A DNA stretch of 43,807 nucleotides from Stenotrophomonas maltophilia (GCA_002435595.1 DJBL01000056.1:1-43807); one strand, 5' to 3'; counted from the stretch's first letter, positions 1-8,234 are shown. The notes: a model not told the origin generated them from the sequence alone. Program-made: numbers and translations.

Positions 1-285
1 TCTGTCGGCCTGCCGGGTCCACGCCGGCACGTGCCGGCGTGCCATCCGGGCCAGCCCGCGCGAGGCGGCCAGCGTGTTGTTGCCGCGCGAGACCAGCGCC
101 ACCACCTCGTCATGGATGTCGCCCTCCAGCGCGGCGTGCGGAACGCCCAGTGCGCGCGCACTGCCCAGGGTGCCGCCCTCGGCCAGCAGCATCACCTGGT
201 GCCCGGCCGCCATCAGGCCGTGGCAGAGCATGACCAGTGGGCGGGTGTCGCCCTCGGTACCGTAGGTGATCGCCAGCAGCCGCAT
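1..285 (-). CDS. Glycosyltransferase, GT1/GT28 type, N-terminal part (truncated by window edge)
   Basis: Reading the minus strand from an ATG at 285, an open frame of 95 codons runs off the left edge without a stop. It begins MRLLAITYGTEGDTRPLV and continues with a predicted beta-alpha-beta pattern (AAGHQVMLLAEGG). This is the N-terminal sugar-acceptor half typical of UDP-glycosyltransferases related to sterol glucosyltransferases and macrolide glycosyltransferases. The T-x-G-x-x-G-D-x-x-P-L stretch at residues 7-17 is the strongest family mark. The acceptor cannot be inferred because the C-terminal nucleotide-sugar domain lies outside the window. It is divergent from rpmB. Confidence 0.75.
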   Translation of the reverse strand, partial: MRLLAITYGTEGDTRPLVMLCHGLMAAGHQVMLLAEGGTLGSARALGVPHAALEGDIHDEVVALVSRGNNTLAASRGLARMARRHVPAWTRQADR

Positions 286-393
286 CGCGGGGGATTCCAG
301 GGGAAACGGGCGGCCAGTATCACCGCCGCGCGCGGGTGGCCATGCGAACGCCGGGCGCCCGTGACGGCCGGCTGCCCTGGCCCTGTGGACAAC

Positions 394-422
394 TTGCACC
401 AGCGTCGTGGCTGCGGCATAAT
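394..422 (+). promoter_or_regulatory. Predicted sigma70 promoter of rpmB-rpmG
   Basis: TTGCAC at 394-399 and CATAAT at 417-422 are separated by exactly 17 bases. This is the best -35/-10 pair in the 303-base gap between the divergent glycosyltransferase and rpmB. Transcription would begin near 429 and leave an mRNA leader of about 160 bases before the rpmB start. Nothing else was recognised in the gap. Confidence 0.6.
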
Positions 423-588
423 GCGCGGCTCGCTGTGTCCAAAAAGCTTTGGATCGGCGGCCGGGAACACGTCATCCGGCCCGCCCTCGACAGCGTAACC
501 CTTTGATTCTCATGACGTGTGGCGGGAAACCGCCGAGGCCGCCGTCGCCCGGGCTATGGGCTGACAATTACTTTCATCGAGGTGCGCA

Positions 589-825
589 ATGTCCCGCGTA
601 TGCCAAGTTTCCGGCAAGCGAGTGCAGACGGGTAACAACGTCTCGCACGCCAACAACAAGACCCGTCGTCGTTTCCTGCCCAACCTGCACGAGCGCCGCT
701 TCTGGGTGGCCAGCGAGAACCGCTGGGTCAAGCTTCGTGTTTCCGCGCATGCCCTGCGCACCATCGACAAGAACGGTATCGATTCCGTTCTGGCTGAGCT
801 GCGTGCGCGCGGCGAAAAGGTCTGA
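589..825 (+). CDS. rpmB: 50S ribosomal protein L28
   Basis: The 78-residue basic protein starts MSRVCQVSGKRVQTGNNVSH and contains the HANNKTRRRFLPNLH segment that defines bacterial L28, a component of the large ribosomal subunit. Length matches the gammaproteobacterial family. The start is preceded by GAGGTGC. It lies 13 bases upstream of rpmG, and the pair forms the conserved L28-L33 operon with a promoter near 394-422 and a strong terminator after rpmG. Confidence 0.98.
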   Translation: MSRVCQVSGKRVQTGNNVSHANNKTRRRFLPNLHERRFWVASENRWVKLRVSAHALRTIDKNGIDSVLAELRARGEKV

Positions 826-838
826 GGAGTAAACGATC

Positions 839-1003
839 ATGGCAGGCAAGCGCGACAAGATCCGTCTGATTTCGACGGCCAACACTGGCCACTTCTACAC
901 GACGGACAAGAACAAGAAGAACACCCCCGGGAAGATGGAATTCCTGAAGTACGATCCGGTCGTGCGCAAGCACGTCCTGTACAAGGAAGGCAAGATCAAG
1001 TAA
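839..1003 (+). CDS. rpmG: 50S ribosomal protein L33
   Basis: A 54-codon frame starting MAGKRDKIRLISTANTGHFY encodes L33 of the large ribosomal subunit. It is too short for many ORF callers. There are no cysteines, so this is the zinc-independent (C-minus) form, as usual in this group. A GAGGAG Shine-Dalgarno overlaps the end of rpmB (824-829), consistent with coupled translation. The gene is followed after 28 bases by a canonical terminator. Confidence 0.97.
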   Translation: MAGKRDKIRLISTANTGHFYTTDKNKKNTPGKMEFLKYDPVVRKHVLYKEGKIK

Positions 1004-1031
1004 TCCGCAAGGATGCTTGAGCTTCCCCAGG

Positions 1032-1062
1032 AAAAAACCCGCCCTTGTGGCGGGTTTTTTTT
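1032..1062 (+). terminator. Rho-independent terminator of rpmB-rpmG
   Basis: Six A residues and CCCGCC (1032-1043) pair perfectly with GGCGGG and T residues (1049-1060) around a five-base loop, followed by more T. The A-tract before the stem makes it potentially bidirectional. Confidence 0.93.
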
Positions 1063-1125
1063 GTTTTCTTCTCATCCGTGTGGCGAGCACGAAGTGCGCT
1101 GTGTAGCGTTTCAGGCGCCGCCTGT

Positions 1126-1249
1126 GGGTGGGTTGGGCGCTGGCCCCCCATACCCTTTCCGGCGAATGTCCCCCGGCGTCGGCCTGCGGCCGCCACCTCC
1201 TCCTTTATTTCGCCTCCAAGGGCATGGAGGGCCAGCGCCCAACCCACCC
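1126..1249. repeat. Inverted-repeat element, unit A (20-bp perfect arms)
   Basis: The arms at 1126-1145 and 1230-1249 are perfect reverse complements over 20 bases (GGGTGGGTTGGGCGCTGGCC and its complement), separated by 84 bases. The interior carries two short motifs, ATGTCCCCCGGC at 1166-1177 and CTCCTCCTTTATTT at 1197-1210, that recur in the same order in unit B on the other strand. It lies in the gene-free stretch between rpmG and cls, and no coding potential was recognised. The element could be a MITE-like or REP-like structured repeat or a structured RNA. Confidence 0.75.
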
Positions 1250-1302
1250 CCAGGCCCCCGAAACGCCGGGCATCCTCTTGCTTACCGCACGCCGAGCCCC
1301 GT

Positions 1303-1387
1303 AGCGGCCGGTAGGCCCCTGGGCAAAATAAAGGAGGAGGCCGCCACGCGGCCGGGGGACATGTGGACCAGGGGCCTACCGGCCGCT
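1303..1387. repeat. Inverted-repeat element, unit B (opposite orientation, different arms)
   Basis: The arms at 1303-1322 and 1368-1387 are perfect reverse complements over 20 bases (AGCGGCCGGTAGGCCCCTGG and its complement) with a 45-base interior. On the minus strand the interior reads ATGTCCCCCGGC (1362-1351) and then CTCCTCCTTTATTT (1339-1326), the same motifs in the same order as unit A. The arm sequences are unrelated to those of unit A. Confidence 0.75.
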
Positions 1388-1578
1388 GCGGGGCCCTCAC
1401 GCGCGCGACAGACCTGACCGGAGACGCCACCCGATCCAAACGGCACCTGCACACCCGTGCACGCGCGCAGCGCCCTACGCAATCTGCAATGCCCTTTCGA
1501 AACAAGGGGCGTCCCTCCATTGAGAGAAGAATCGTTTTCGATGGCAGGCGCGATGGCTCTCCTGACGAATCGACGAAG
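1388..1578. other. Gene-free stretch upstream of cls
   Basis: This continues the 593-base gap between the rpmG terminator and cls. Its first 15 bases, with the end of unit B, are duplicated at 22402-22423. No start codon with a Shine-Dalgarno and no recognisable protein was found. A frame continuous with cls runs through the region, but its translation looks random and the cls family begins at 1657. Confidence 0.5.
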
Positions 1579-1601
1579 AGCCGGCCAGCGGCCGCCACTA
1601 C
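1579..1601 (-). repeat. Single SMAG-type REP palindrome
   Basis: Read on the minus strand this is GTAGTGGCGGCCGCTGGCCGGCT, a GTAG-headed imperfect palindrome of the REP family described from Stenotrophomonas maltophilia (SMAG). It lies 55 bases upstream of cls. Confidence 0.75.
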
Positions 1602-1656
1602 CGGGCGCATGCACCGGGCATGTCAGAATGCCGGCCTACCTCCAACGGGCGACGCG

Positions 1657-3075
1657 ATGCTGTTCGAGTGGCTGCTGGGTTCCTGGTTGCTGATGCTGGA
1701 CTGGCTGATCCGGCTGGCCGCGCTGTTCTGGATCCCCACCCGCACCACGCCCGGTGCCGCGCGCAGCTGGTTGCTGCTGGTCGGCTTCGTGCCCCTGCTG
1801 GGCTTGCCGCTGTACCTGCTGTTCGGCCACCCGTGGCTGTCGCGCCAGCGCGTGCAGCGCCAGGCCGAGGCCTCCCAGGTGATCCGCGAGGAACAGGCGC
1901 TGCAACCGCCCCTGCGCTGGACCCCGGTGGCCGATACCGCCACCGCCGAGATCGTGCCGCTGATCGAACGCCAGGGCGATTTCATGCCCATCCACGGCAA
2001 CGCGGTGGAGCTGCTGGTGGATTACGACGCCTCGCTGCAGGCGTTGATCGCCGACATCGACCAGGCTCGCGAGCGCGTCCACCTGCTGTACTACCTGATG
2101 TTCGATGACGCGGTGGGCGAGGCGATCGTGCAGGCGCTGCAACGCGCCGCCGCGCGCGGCGTGCACTGCCGCCTGCTGCTGGACGCGGTGGGGGCCAAGC
2201 GCGGCCTGCGCCATTACCGGCATCGCCTGCAGGCATTGGGCGTGGACGTGCGGGCGATGCTGCCCGGCGGGCTGCGCTGGCGCCGCAGCGGGCGCATGGA
2301 CCTGCGCAACCACCGCAAGATCGCGGTGATCGACAACCGGGTCGGCTACATCGGTTCGCAGAACCTGGCCCAGCCGGAGTTCGTGCCCGGCTTTCCCAAC
2401 AAGGAACTGGTGGCCCGCGTGCGTGGCCCGGGCGTGGCCCACCTGGAGGCGGTGTTCGCCAGCGACTGGTACATGGAAACCGGCCAGCGCCTGGACGTGC
2501 TGACCGCCGTGCCGGTGTGCTCGGCCGACGTGGCCACCCAGCTGCTGCCCAGCGGCCCGGCGTATCCCTTCAGCAACGCACGCGATGCGGTCAATGCGCT
2601 GATCCACCTGGCACGCCGGCGGATCGTGCTGGTCACGCCGTACTTCGTGCCCGACGAAGCCACCCTCAGCGCGCTGCGCATCGCCGCGCTGTCAGGCGTG
2701 CAGGTGCAGCTGATCCTGTCGGCCAGCAGCAACCAGCGCCTCACCGCATGGGCGCAGGAGGCCTATTACGACGAGCTGCTGCGCAGCGGCGTGCGCATCG
2801 CGCTTTACGAGCCGTGCTTCCTGCATGCCAAGCACCTCACCGTGGACGAGGATATCGCCCTGGTCGGCTCGATCAACCTGGATATCCGCTCGTTCGCGCT
2901 CAACGCCGAGATCGGCATGCTCTGCTACGACACCGGCATCGTCGCGCAGCTGCTGCAGATCGAAAGCGACTACCTGCTGCAGTCGCGCCACCTCACGCTG
3001 GACACCTGGCGCCAGCGTGCGGCATGGCGTCGCAGCCGCGAAGGCATCGCGCGCCTGGCCGACGCGCTGATGTGA
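1657..3075 (+). CDS. cls: Cardiolipin synthase (phospholipase D superfamily)
   Basis: The 472-residue protein joins two phosphatidylglycerols, or a related phospholipid pair, into cardiolipin at the inner membrane. Two hydrophobic segments (about residues 4-24 and 38-56) anchor it. The two catalytic HKD motifs are intact: H-R-K-x4-D from residue 219 and H-A-K-x4-D from residue 390, the second followed by GSINLDIRSF. Length fits ClsA-type enzymes (about 480 residues). The frame is open upstream to 1363, but that part is not protein-like, so ATG 1657 was chosen, where the membrane segment begins. No clear Shine-Dalgarno precedes it. ClsA and ClsB subtypes were not separated rigorously. Confidence 0.92.
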   Translation: MLFEWLLGSWLLMLDWLIRLAALFWIPTRTTPGAARSWLLLVGFVPLLGLPLYLLFGHPWLSRQRVQRQAEASQVIREEQALQPPLRWTPVADTATAEIVPLIERQGDFMPIHGNAVELLVDYDASLQALIADIDQARERVHLLYYLMFDDAVGEAIVQALQRAAARGVHCRLLLDAVGAKRGLRHYRHRLQALGVDVRAMLPGGLRWRRSGRMDLRNHRKIAVIDNRVGYIGSQNLAQPEFVPGFPNKELVARVRGPGVAHLEAVFASDWYMETGQRLDVLTAVPVCSADVATQLLPSGPAYPFSNARDAVNALIHLARRRIVLVTPYFVPDEATLSALRIAALSGVQVQLILSASSNQRLTAWAQEAYYDELLRSGVRIALYEPCFLHAKHLTVDEDIALVGSINLDIRSFALNAEIGMLCYDTGIVAQLLQIESDYLLQSRHLTLDTWRQRAAWRRSREGIARLADALM

Positions 3076-3114
3076 GCGGGCGGTCGTGTTGCCGGTGCAT
3101 CCACAGGCATCCCC

Positions 3115-3130
3115 TACAATGCAGGCCATG
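3115..3130 (+). promoter_or_regulatory. -10 hexamer seven bases before the YdhS-like start (probable leaderless mRNA)
   Basis: TACAAT at 3115-3120 is followed by seven bases and the ATG at 3128. Transcription would start at or beside the A of the ATG, and no good Shine-Dalgarno lies between. No convincing -35 at standard spacing was found. Confidence 0.45.
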
Positions 3131-4510
3131 AGCGCATCCGATATCTCCCACCCGTGCGACCTGGCCATCGTCGGCGGTGGTGCGGCCGGCGTGCTGGTCG
3201 CGCTGCAGGCCCTGCGCGGCGCCTCCAGTGCGCTGCAGATCGCCCTGTTCGAACCGGCTTCGGTGCTGGCCCAGGGCATCGCCTACGCCACGCCGTGGCC
3301 CGAGCACCTGCTCAACGTGCCGGCCGGCAGGATGAGCGCGCTGCCCGATGCGCCCGACGATTTCCTGGACTACCTGCTGCAGGTGGATGCGTTTCCCGGC
3401 ATGCCGCGTGACGCACTGGCAGGCCAATACGCGCCGCGCCGCTGCTACGCCGCCTACCTGCAGGCCCGCCTGGCGGAGGCGCAGGCCAGCAGCCCCGCGC
3501 AGTTCAGCGTGGTGCATGAGGCAGTCACCGCGTTGCAGCCTGGCATCGCCACGCAGCAGCTGATGCTGGCCGATGGCGAGGCCTGGCAGGCACGCCAGGT
3601 GGTACTGGCCTGCGGCAACAGCATGCGCCCGTTGCCGGTTACCGGCGCCGACGCGCTGCCCCCGGGCAAGGTGGTCGACGCCTGGGATTACGACGGCGTG
3701 CGGCTGCTGGCCGGCGACGGCGACCTGGCCATCATCGGCTCGGGGCTGAGCATGGCCGACAGCGTGGTGGCGCTGGCCAATGCAGGGCACCGCGGCCGCA
3801 TCCACGTGCTATCCCGGCATGCACTCCTGCCGCTGCCACACGCGCATGGCGGCACGGCCAGTTTCGATCCGGGCCCGCTGCCGGGCCTGCCGTTGCGGCA
3901 GGCCGTGCGCACGCTGCGCGGGCATGCCGGTGACGCCGTTGCGCAGGGCCTGCCCTGGCAGAGCGTGATGGATCGCATCCGCCCGCTGGGCCAGGCACTG
4001 TGGCGTGGCCTGGAGGCCGCCGACCAGCGCCGCTTCCTGCGCCACGTGGTGCGGTACTGGGACGTGCACCGCCACCGTATTGCCGAAAGCGTCGAGGCGC
4101 AGCTGGCCGCGCTGGAGCAGTCGGGCCAGCTGCAGCGCCATCGCGCCCGGCTCGACACGGTGCTGGTGCTCGACGGCACCCTGCAGGTGCATGCGCACGG
4201 CGCCGCCGGTGGCCTGCCGCCGTTGCGCGTGGGCGCGCTGATCAATGCCACCGGCGTGGAGACCCGCGCCACCGCAATGCGCAATCCGCTGGTGCAGCAG
4301 TTGCTGGCCGACGGCCACGCCCGGCCAGGGCCGCACGGCCTGGGGTTGGATACCTCGGTGGCACATGCCGAGCTGCTCGCCGCCAACGGCCAGCCGCATC
4401 CGGGTGTACAGGTGGTGGGCAGCCTGCGCATCGGCACGCTGTGGGAAAGCCTGGCCATTCCCGAGCTGCGGGTGCAGGCGCAGCAGGCCGCGGCGCGCGC
4501 GCTGGGCTGA
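3128..4510 (+). CDS. FAD/NAD(P)-binding protein, YdhS-like
   Basis: The 460-residue protein has an N-terminal Rossmann dinucleotide-binding motif G-G-G-A-A-G at residues 16-21, followed by the LNVPAGRMSALPD segment typical of the NAD_binding_9 / YdhS family. A second nucleotide-binding loop, IIGSGLSMAD, lies mid-protein. The substrate is unknown for the family, so only a cytosolic flavin-dependent oxidoreductase role is inferred. ATG 3128 was preferred over the in-frame ATG at 3119 because a TACAAT -10 sits just before it. It follows cls by 52 bases but probably has its own promoter. Confidence 0.8.
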   Translation: MSASDISHPCDLAIVGGGAAGVLVALQALRGASSALQIALFEPASVLAQGIAYATPWPEHLLNVPAGRMSALPDAPDDFLDYLLQVDAFPGMPRDALAGQYAPRRCYAAYLQARLAEAQASSPAQFSVVHEAVTALQPGIATQQLMLADGEAWQARQVVLACGNSMRPLPVTGADALPPGKVVDAWDYDGVRLLAGDGDLAIIGSGLSMADSVVALANAGHRGRIHVLSRHALLPLPHAHGGTASFDPGPLPGLPLRQAVRTLRGHAGDAVAQGLPWQSVMDRIRPLGQALWRGLEAADQRRFLRHVVRYWDVHRHRIAESVEAQLAALEQSGQLQRHRARLDTVLVLDGTLQVHAHGAAGGLPPLRVGALINATGVETRATAMRNPLVQQLLADGHARPGPHGLGLDTSVAHAELLAANGQPHPGVQVVGSLRIGTLWESLAIPELRVQAQQAAARALG

Positions 4511-4650
4511 CGCCCTGCGTGGGTGGGCCAGCTGCGACACCACGCGGCAACGGCTGACGTGAGGCATTGAACGGGCTCATGCCTCTGTCTCGATCTTCGC
4601 ATTGGTGACGGTGCGCCTACCGCTCTAGGCTGCTGCCTTTCAGACCGGGA

Positions 4651-5664
4651 ATGCACATGACGCCCACCTCAGACCCGACCGCCCCGCGCGGCCCTGCTGC
4701 CCCGGCCTTGATGGGCCGCGTCATCGCCGTACTGGGCATCGGCATGCTGCTGTCTGCCTGCCAGCCCGACATCAGTGCCGATGCCGCCGCACCCGCCGCA
4801 CCGGCCAGCGCCGCATTGCCTGCTGCCAGCGCAGTGGATCACGTACCGGCCTGCCCGGCGGGGGCCAGCGTCATGGACGGCTGGAACGATCGCGCGCCAC
4901 CGCGTCGCATCTTCGGCAACACGTGGTACGTGGGCACCTGCGGGCTGTCGGCGGTGCTGGTGACCTCCGACCAGGGGCATGTGCTGATCGACGGTGGCAC
5001 CGTGGCGGCCGGTCCCCTGATCGAGGCCAACATCCGCGCGCTGGGCGTCGACCCGCACGCAGTGAAGTATCTGCTCAACTCGCACGAGCATTCCGACCAT
5101 GCCGCCGGCCTGGCCCACCTGCAGGCGGCCACCGGGGCCCCGCTGCTGGCGCGTGCACCGGCGGTAGCCACGCTGCACAACGGCAGGGGCGACCGCAGCG
5201 ACCCGCAGCACCTCGAACCCGGTGGGACCTTCCCGCCAGTGGCCAACGTCGTGGTGGTCGCCGACGGCGAGGTGGTCCGCGTTGGCCCCTTGGCGCTGAC
5301 CGCCCATGCCACGCCAGGCCACACGCCCGGCGGCACCAGCTGGACATGGCGTTCCTGCGAGGGCGCACGCTGCCTGGACATCGCCTACACCGACAGCGTC
5401 AGTGCCATCTCCGACGCGCAGTACCGCTACGGGGATCATCCGCAGGTGGTCGCCGCCTTCCGCCGTGGCCTGGACACGCTGGCCGCGCTGCCCTGCGACA
5501 TCCACGTGACGCCGCATCCGCTGGGCAGCAATCTGTTCGCGCGCCTGGCCGGCGATGGGACGCCGCCGCTGGTGGACGCGGGGGCCTGCCAGCGCTACGC
5601 GCAGCATGGACGTGCCCAGCTGGACGCCCGCCTGAAGGAGGAGGCCGCCGGCCGCAAACCCTGA
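4651..5664 (+). CDS. Subclass B3 metallo-beta-lactamase, predicted lipoprotein
   Basis: The 337-residue protein has the B3 zinc ligands: H145-x-H147-x-D149-H150 (SHEHSDH), H224 in GHTPGG, and H289 in TPHP. It would hydrolyse beta-lactams, including carbapenems, in the periplasm. It resembles the L1 enzyme of S. maltophilia in layout (LLNSHEHSDHAAG, TAHATPGHTPGG, LPCDIHVTPHPLGSN) but is clearly a different gene. A hydrophobic stretch ends in the lipobox LLSAC with Cys37, followed by an Ala/Pro linker, predicting membrane anchoring. The start is uncertain: ATG 4651, 4657, or 4711, the last giving a conventional signal peptide. Substrate range cannot be read from sequence. Confidence 0.87.
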   Translation: MHMTPTSDPTAPRGPAAPALMGRVIAVLGIGMLLSACQPDISADAAAPAAPASAALPAASAVDHVPACPAGASVMDGWNDRAPPRRIFGNTWYVGTCGLSAVLVTSDQGHVLIDGGTVAAGPLIEANIRALGVDPHAVKYLLNSHEHSDHAAGLAHLQAATGAPLLARAPAVATLHNGRGDRSDPQHLEPGGTFPPVANVVVVADGEVVRVGPLALTAHATPGHTPGGTSWTWRSCEGARCLDIAYTDSVSAISDAQYRYGDHPQVVAAFRRGLDTLAALPCDIHVTPHPLGSNLFARLAGDGTPPLVDAGACQRYAQHGRAQLDARLKEEAAGRKP

Positions 5665-5686
5665 CGCAGGGAGGACGCGGAGGGCG

Positions 5687-5701
5687 TAAAATGGCGGCAT
5701 G
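5687..5701 (+). promoter_or_regulatory. -10 hexamer six bases before uvrD start (probable leaderless mRNA)
   Basis: TAAAAT at 5687-5692, then six bases (GGCGGC), then ATG at 5699. There is no Shine-Dalgarno, and the spacing puts the transcription start on the start codon. Confidence 0.5.
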
Positions 5702-7891
5702 GATGTCTCCCACTTGCTCGACGGGCTCAACCCCGCCCAGCGCGAAGCTGTGTCCGCCCCGCCCGGCCACCATCTGGTGCTTGCCGGTGCCGGTTCCGGC
5801 AAGACCCGCGTACTTATCCACCGCATCGCCTGGCTGAACGAAGTCTGCGGCGTGCCTACCCATGGCATTTTTGCGGTGACCTTCACCAACAAGGCCGCCG
5901 GCGAGATGCGCCACCGCATCGACCTGCAACTGCCGCAGGGCAGCCGCGGCGCGTGGATCGGCACCTTCCACGGGCTGGCCCACCGCCTGCTGCGCCTGCA
6001 CTACCAGGACGCCAGGCTGCCCGACAGCTTCCAGGTGCTCGATTCGGACGACCAGCTGCGGCTGGTCAAGCGCGTGGTGCAGCAGCTGGAGATCGACGAC
6101 AGCAAGCACCCGCCCAAGCAGATCGCGTGGTGGATCAACGAGCAGAAGGACGAAGGCCGCCGGCCGCAGCACATCCAGCCCGAGCCGCACGACGCGTGGC
6201 TGGAAACCATGCGCCAGGCTTATGCGGCCTACCAGGAGCGCTGCGACCGCGCCGGCCTGGTCGACTTCGCCGAGCTGCTGCTGCGCGCCCATGAACTGCT
6301 GCGCGACAATCCGGCGCTGCTGGCCCACTACCGCTCGCGTTTCCGCGAGATCCTGGTGGACGAGTTCCAGGACACCAATGCCATCCAGTACGCCTTCGTG
6401 CGCGTGCTGGCCGGCGACAGCGGCCACGTGTTCGTGGTCGGCGACGACGACCAGGCCATCTATGGCTGGCGCGGCGCCAAGGTCGAGAACGTCCAGCGCT
6501 TCCTCAAGGATTTCCCGGGCGCGCAGACCGTGCGCCTGGAGCAGAACTACCGCTCCAGCGCCAACATCCTGGGCGCGGCCAACGCGGTGATCGCGCACAA
6601 CCCGGACCGCATCGGCAAGGAACTGTGGACCGACAGCGGCGATGGCGACCCGATCGACCTGTACGCGGCCTACAACGAAATGGACGAGGCGCGTTACGTG
6701 GTCGAGCGCGCGCGCCAGTGGGTGCGCGACGGTGGCAGCTATGGCGATGCGGCGGTGCTTTACCGCAGCAACGCGCAGTCGCGTGCGTTTGAAGAAGCGC
6801 TGATCTCCGAGCAGGTGCCGTACCGCGTGTATGGCGGCATGCGCTTCTTCGAGCGTGCCGAAATCAAGGATGCGCTGGCCTACCTGCGGTTGATGACCAA
6901 CCGCAACGATGACGCCGCCTTCGAGCGCGCGGTCAACACGCCCACCCGCGGCATCGGCGACCGCACCCTGGATGAAGTGCGGCGGTTGGCGCGCAGCCAC
7001 GCGATTTCGCTGTGGGAAGCCACCATGCTCACCACCCAGGGCAATGAACTGGCCGCCCGCGCCCGCAACGCGCTGGCCGGCTTCCTCACCTTGGTCAACC
7101 AGCTGCACGCCGAAGCCGGCGAGATGACCCTGGCCGAACGCATCGACCACGTGCTGCTGCGCTCGGGCCTGCGCGAGCACTGGTCCAAGGAAAGCCGCAA
7201 CGCGCTGGATTCCGAATCGCGCGCGGACAACCTGGACGAACTGGTGTCGGTGGCCTCGCGCTTCACCCGCCGCGAAGACGATGTGGAAGAGACCGGCGAG
7301 AACATGAGCGAGCTGGTCGCCTTCCTGTCCTATGCCTCGCTGGAGGCCGGCGAAGGCCAGGCCCAGGCGGGCGAGGAGGGCGTGCAGCTGATGACGCTGC
7401 ACTCGGCCAAGGGCCTGGAGTTCCCGATCGTGTTCCTGGCCGGCATGGAAGACGGCCTGTTCCCCAGCGCACGCTCGCTGGAGGAAAGCGGGCGGCTGGA
7501 GGAAGAGCGTCGGCTGGCGTATGTGGGCATCACCCGCGCGCGCCAGAAGCTGGTGCTCAGCTACGCCGAATCGCGGCGCATCCACGGCCAGGAAAACTAC
7601 AACGTGCCATCGCGTTTCCTGCGCGAGATCCCGCGTGAGCTGCTCAACGAAGTGCGGCCCAAGGTGCAGGTCTCGCGCACCGCTTCGCTGGGTGCCAACC
7701 GGGTGATGGGCCACGCCGCGCTGGAAGCACCACCGCTCAAGCTGGGCGCGCTGGTCAACCATCCCAAGTTCGGCGAGGGCATGGTCACCGACTACGAAGG
7801 CAACGGACAGCACGCGCGCGTGCAGGTGGAGTTCGCCGACGCCGGCAGCAAGTGGCTGGTGATGGCCTACGCCAACCTCACCGTGCTCTGA
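5699..7891 (+). CDS. uvrD: DNA helicase II (UvrD), superfamily 1A
   Basis: The 730-residue ATP-dependent 3'-5' helicase removes excised strands in nucleotide-excision and mismatch repair. It begins MDVSHLLDGLNPAQREAV, nearly the E. coli UvrD start. It carries Walker A GAGSGKT at residues 30-36, motif II DEFQDTN at 221-227, GDDDQAIYGWRGA (motif III), LEQNYRS (motif IV), LMTLHSAKGLEF (motif V) and YVGITRAR (motif VI). Length is right for UvrD (720 in E. coli), and the N-terminus favours UvrD over Rep. It is followed 16 bases later by a phosphatase gene. Confidence 0.96.
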   Translation: MDVSHLLDGLNPAQREAVSAPPGHHLVLAGAGSGKTRVLIHRIAWLNEVCGVPTHGIFAVTFTNKAAGEMRHRIDLQLPQGSRGAWIGTFHGLAHRLLRLHYQDARLPDSFQVLDSDDQLRLVKRVVQQLEIDDSKHPPKQIAWWINEQKDEGRRPQHIQPEPHDAWLETMRQAYAAYQERCDRAGLVDFAELLLRAHELLRDNPALLAHYRSRFREILVDEFQDTNAIQYAFVRVLAGDSGHVFVVGDDDQAIYGWRGAKVENVQRFLKDFPGAQTVRLEQNYRSSANILGAANAVIAHNPDRIGKELWTDSGDGDPIDLYAAYNEMDEARYVVERARQWVRDGGSYGDAAVLYRSNAQSRAFEEALISEQVPYRVYGGMRFFERAEIKDALAYLRLMTNRNDDAAFERAVNTPTRGIGDRTLDEVRRLARSHAISLWEATMLTTQGNELAARARNALAGFLTLVNQLHAEAGEMTLAERIDHVLLRSGLREHWSKESRNALDSESRADNLDELVSVASRFTRREDDVEETGENMSELVAFLSYASLEAGEGQAQAGEEGVQLMTLHSAKGLEFPIVFLAGMEDGLFPSARSLEESGRLEEERRLAYVGITRARQKLVLSYAESRRIHGQENYNVPSRFLREIPRELLNEVRPKVQVSRTASLGANRVMGHAALEAPPLKLGALVNHPKFGEGMVTDYEGNGQHARVQVEFADAGSKWLVMAYANLTVL

Positions 7892-7907
7892 GGCGGGCGC
7901 GCCACGG

Positions 7908-8234
7908 ATGACGCGCCGCGTCCTGTTCATCTGCAGCCAGAACCGCCTGCGCAGCCCCACGGCCGAGCAGGTGTTCGCCGATTGGCCGGGCATACAAACC
8001 GCATCGGCCGGGCTCAAGCCCGATGCCGATGTGCCGGTCAGCCCGGAGCTGCTGCAGTGGGCCGAGCTGATCTTCGTGATGGAGCGCGCCCACCGCAGTC
8101 GCCTGTCCAGCCGCTTCGCGCGCTGGTTGGGCGGCAAGCGCGTGGTGTGTCTGGACATTCCGGATGACTACGGCTTCATGCAGCCGGCGCTGGTGGCGCT
8201 GCTGGAGCGCAAGGTGGCACCGTTCCTGCGCTGA
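7908..8234 (+). CDS. Small low-molecular-weight protein tyrosine phosphatase family protein
   Basis: The 108-residue protein has the phosphate-binding loop near its start, C-S-Q-N-R-L-R-S-P-T-A-E, matching the CX5R(S/T) signature of low-molecular-weight phosphatases and arsenate reductases. A possible general-acid aspartate lies in IPDDYGF. It is shorter than classical members (about 150 residues). The substrate is unknown; a cytosolic phosphatase acting on phosphoprotein or a small molecule is the family-level guess. Sixteen bases after uvrD, it may be cotranscribed. The start is ATG 7908, and no better upstream start exists. Confidence 0.8.
   Translation: MTRRVLFICSQNRLRSPTAEQVFADWPGIQTASAGLKPDADVPVSPELLQWAELIFVMERAHRSRLSSRFARWLGGKRVVCLDIPDDYGFMQPALVALLERKVAPFLR

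Noticed and set aside
1363..1656. N-terminal extension of cardiolipin synthase by 98 codons
   Set aside because: The frame crosses inverted-repeat unit B and a REP element and is not protein-like; the family starts at the membrane segment at 1657.
5399..8158. Very long open frame (919 codons) on the minus strand opposite uvrD
   Set aside because: It is the shadow of a GC-rich gene: composition is low-complexity (R, A, Q, H rich), no family signature is seen, while uvrD on the plus strand has every helicase motif.
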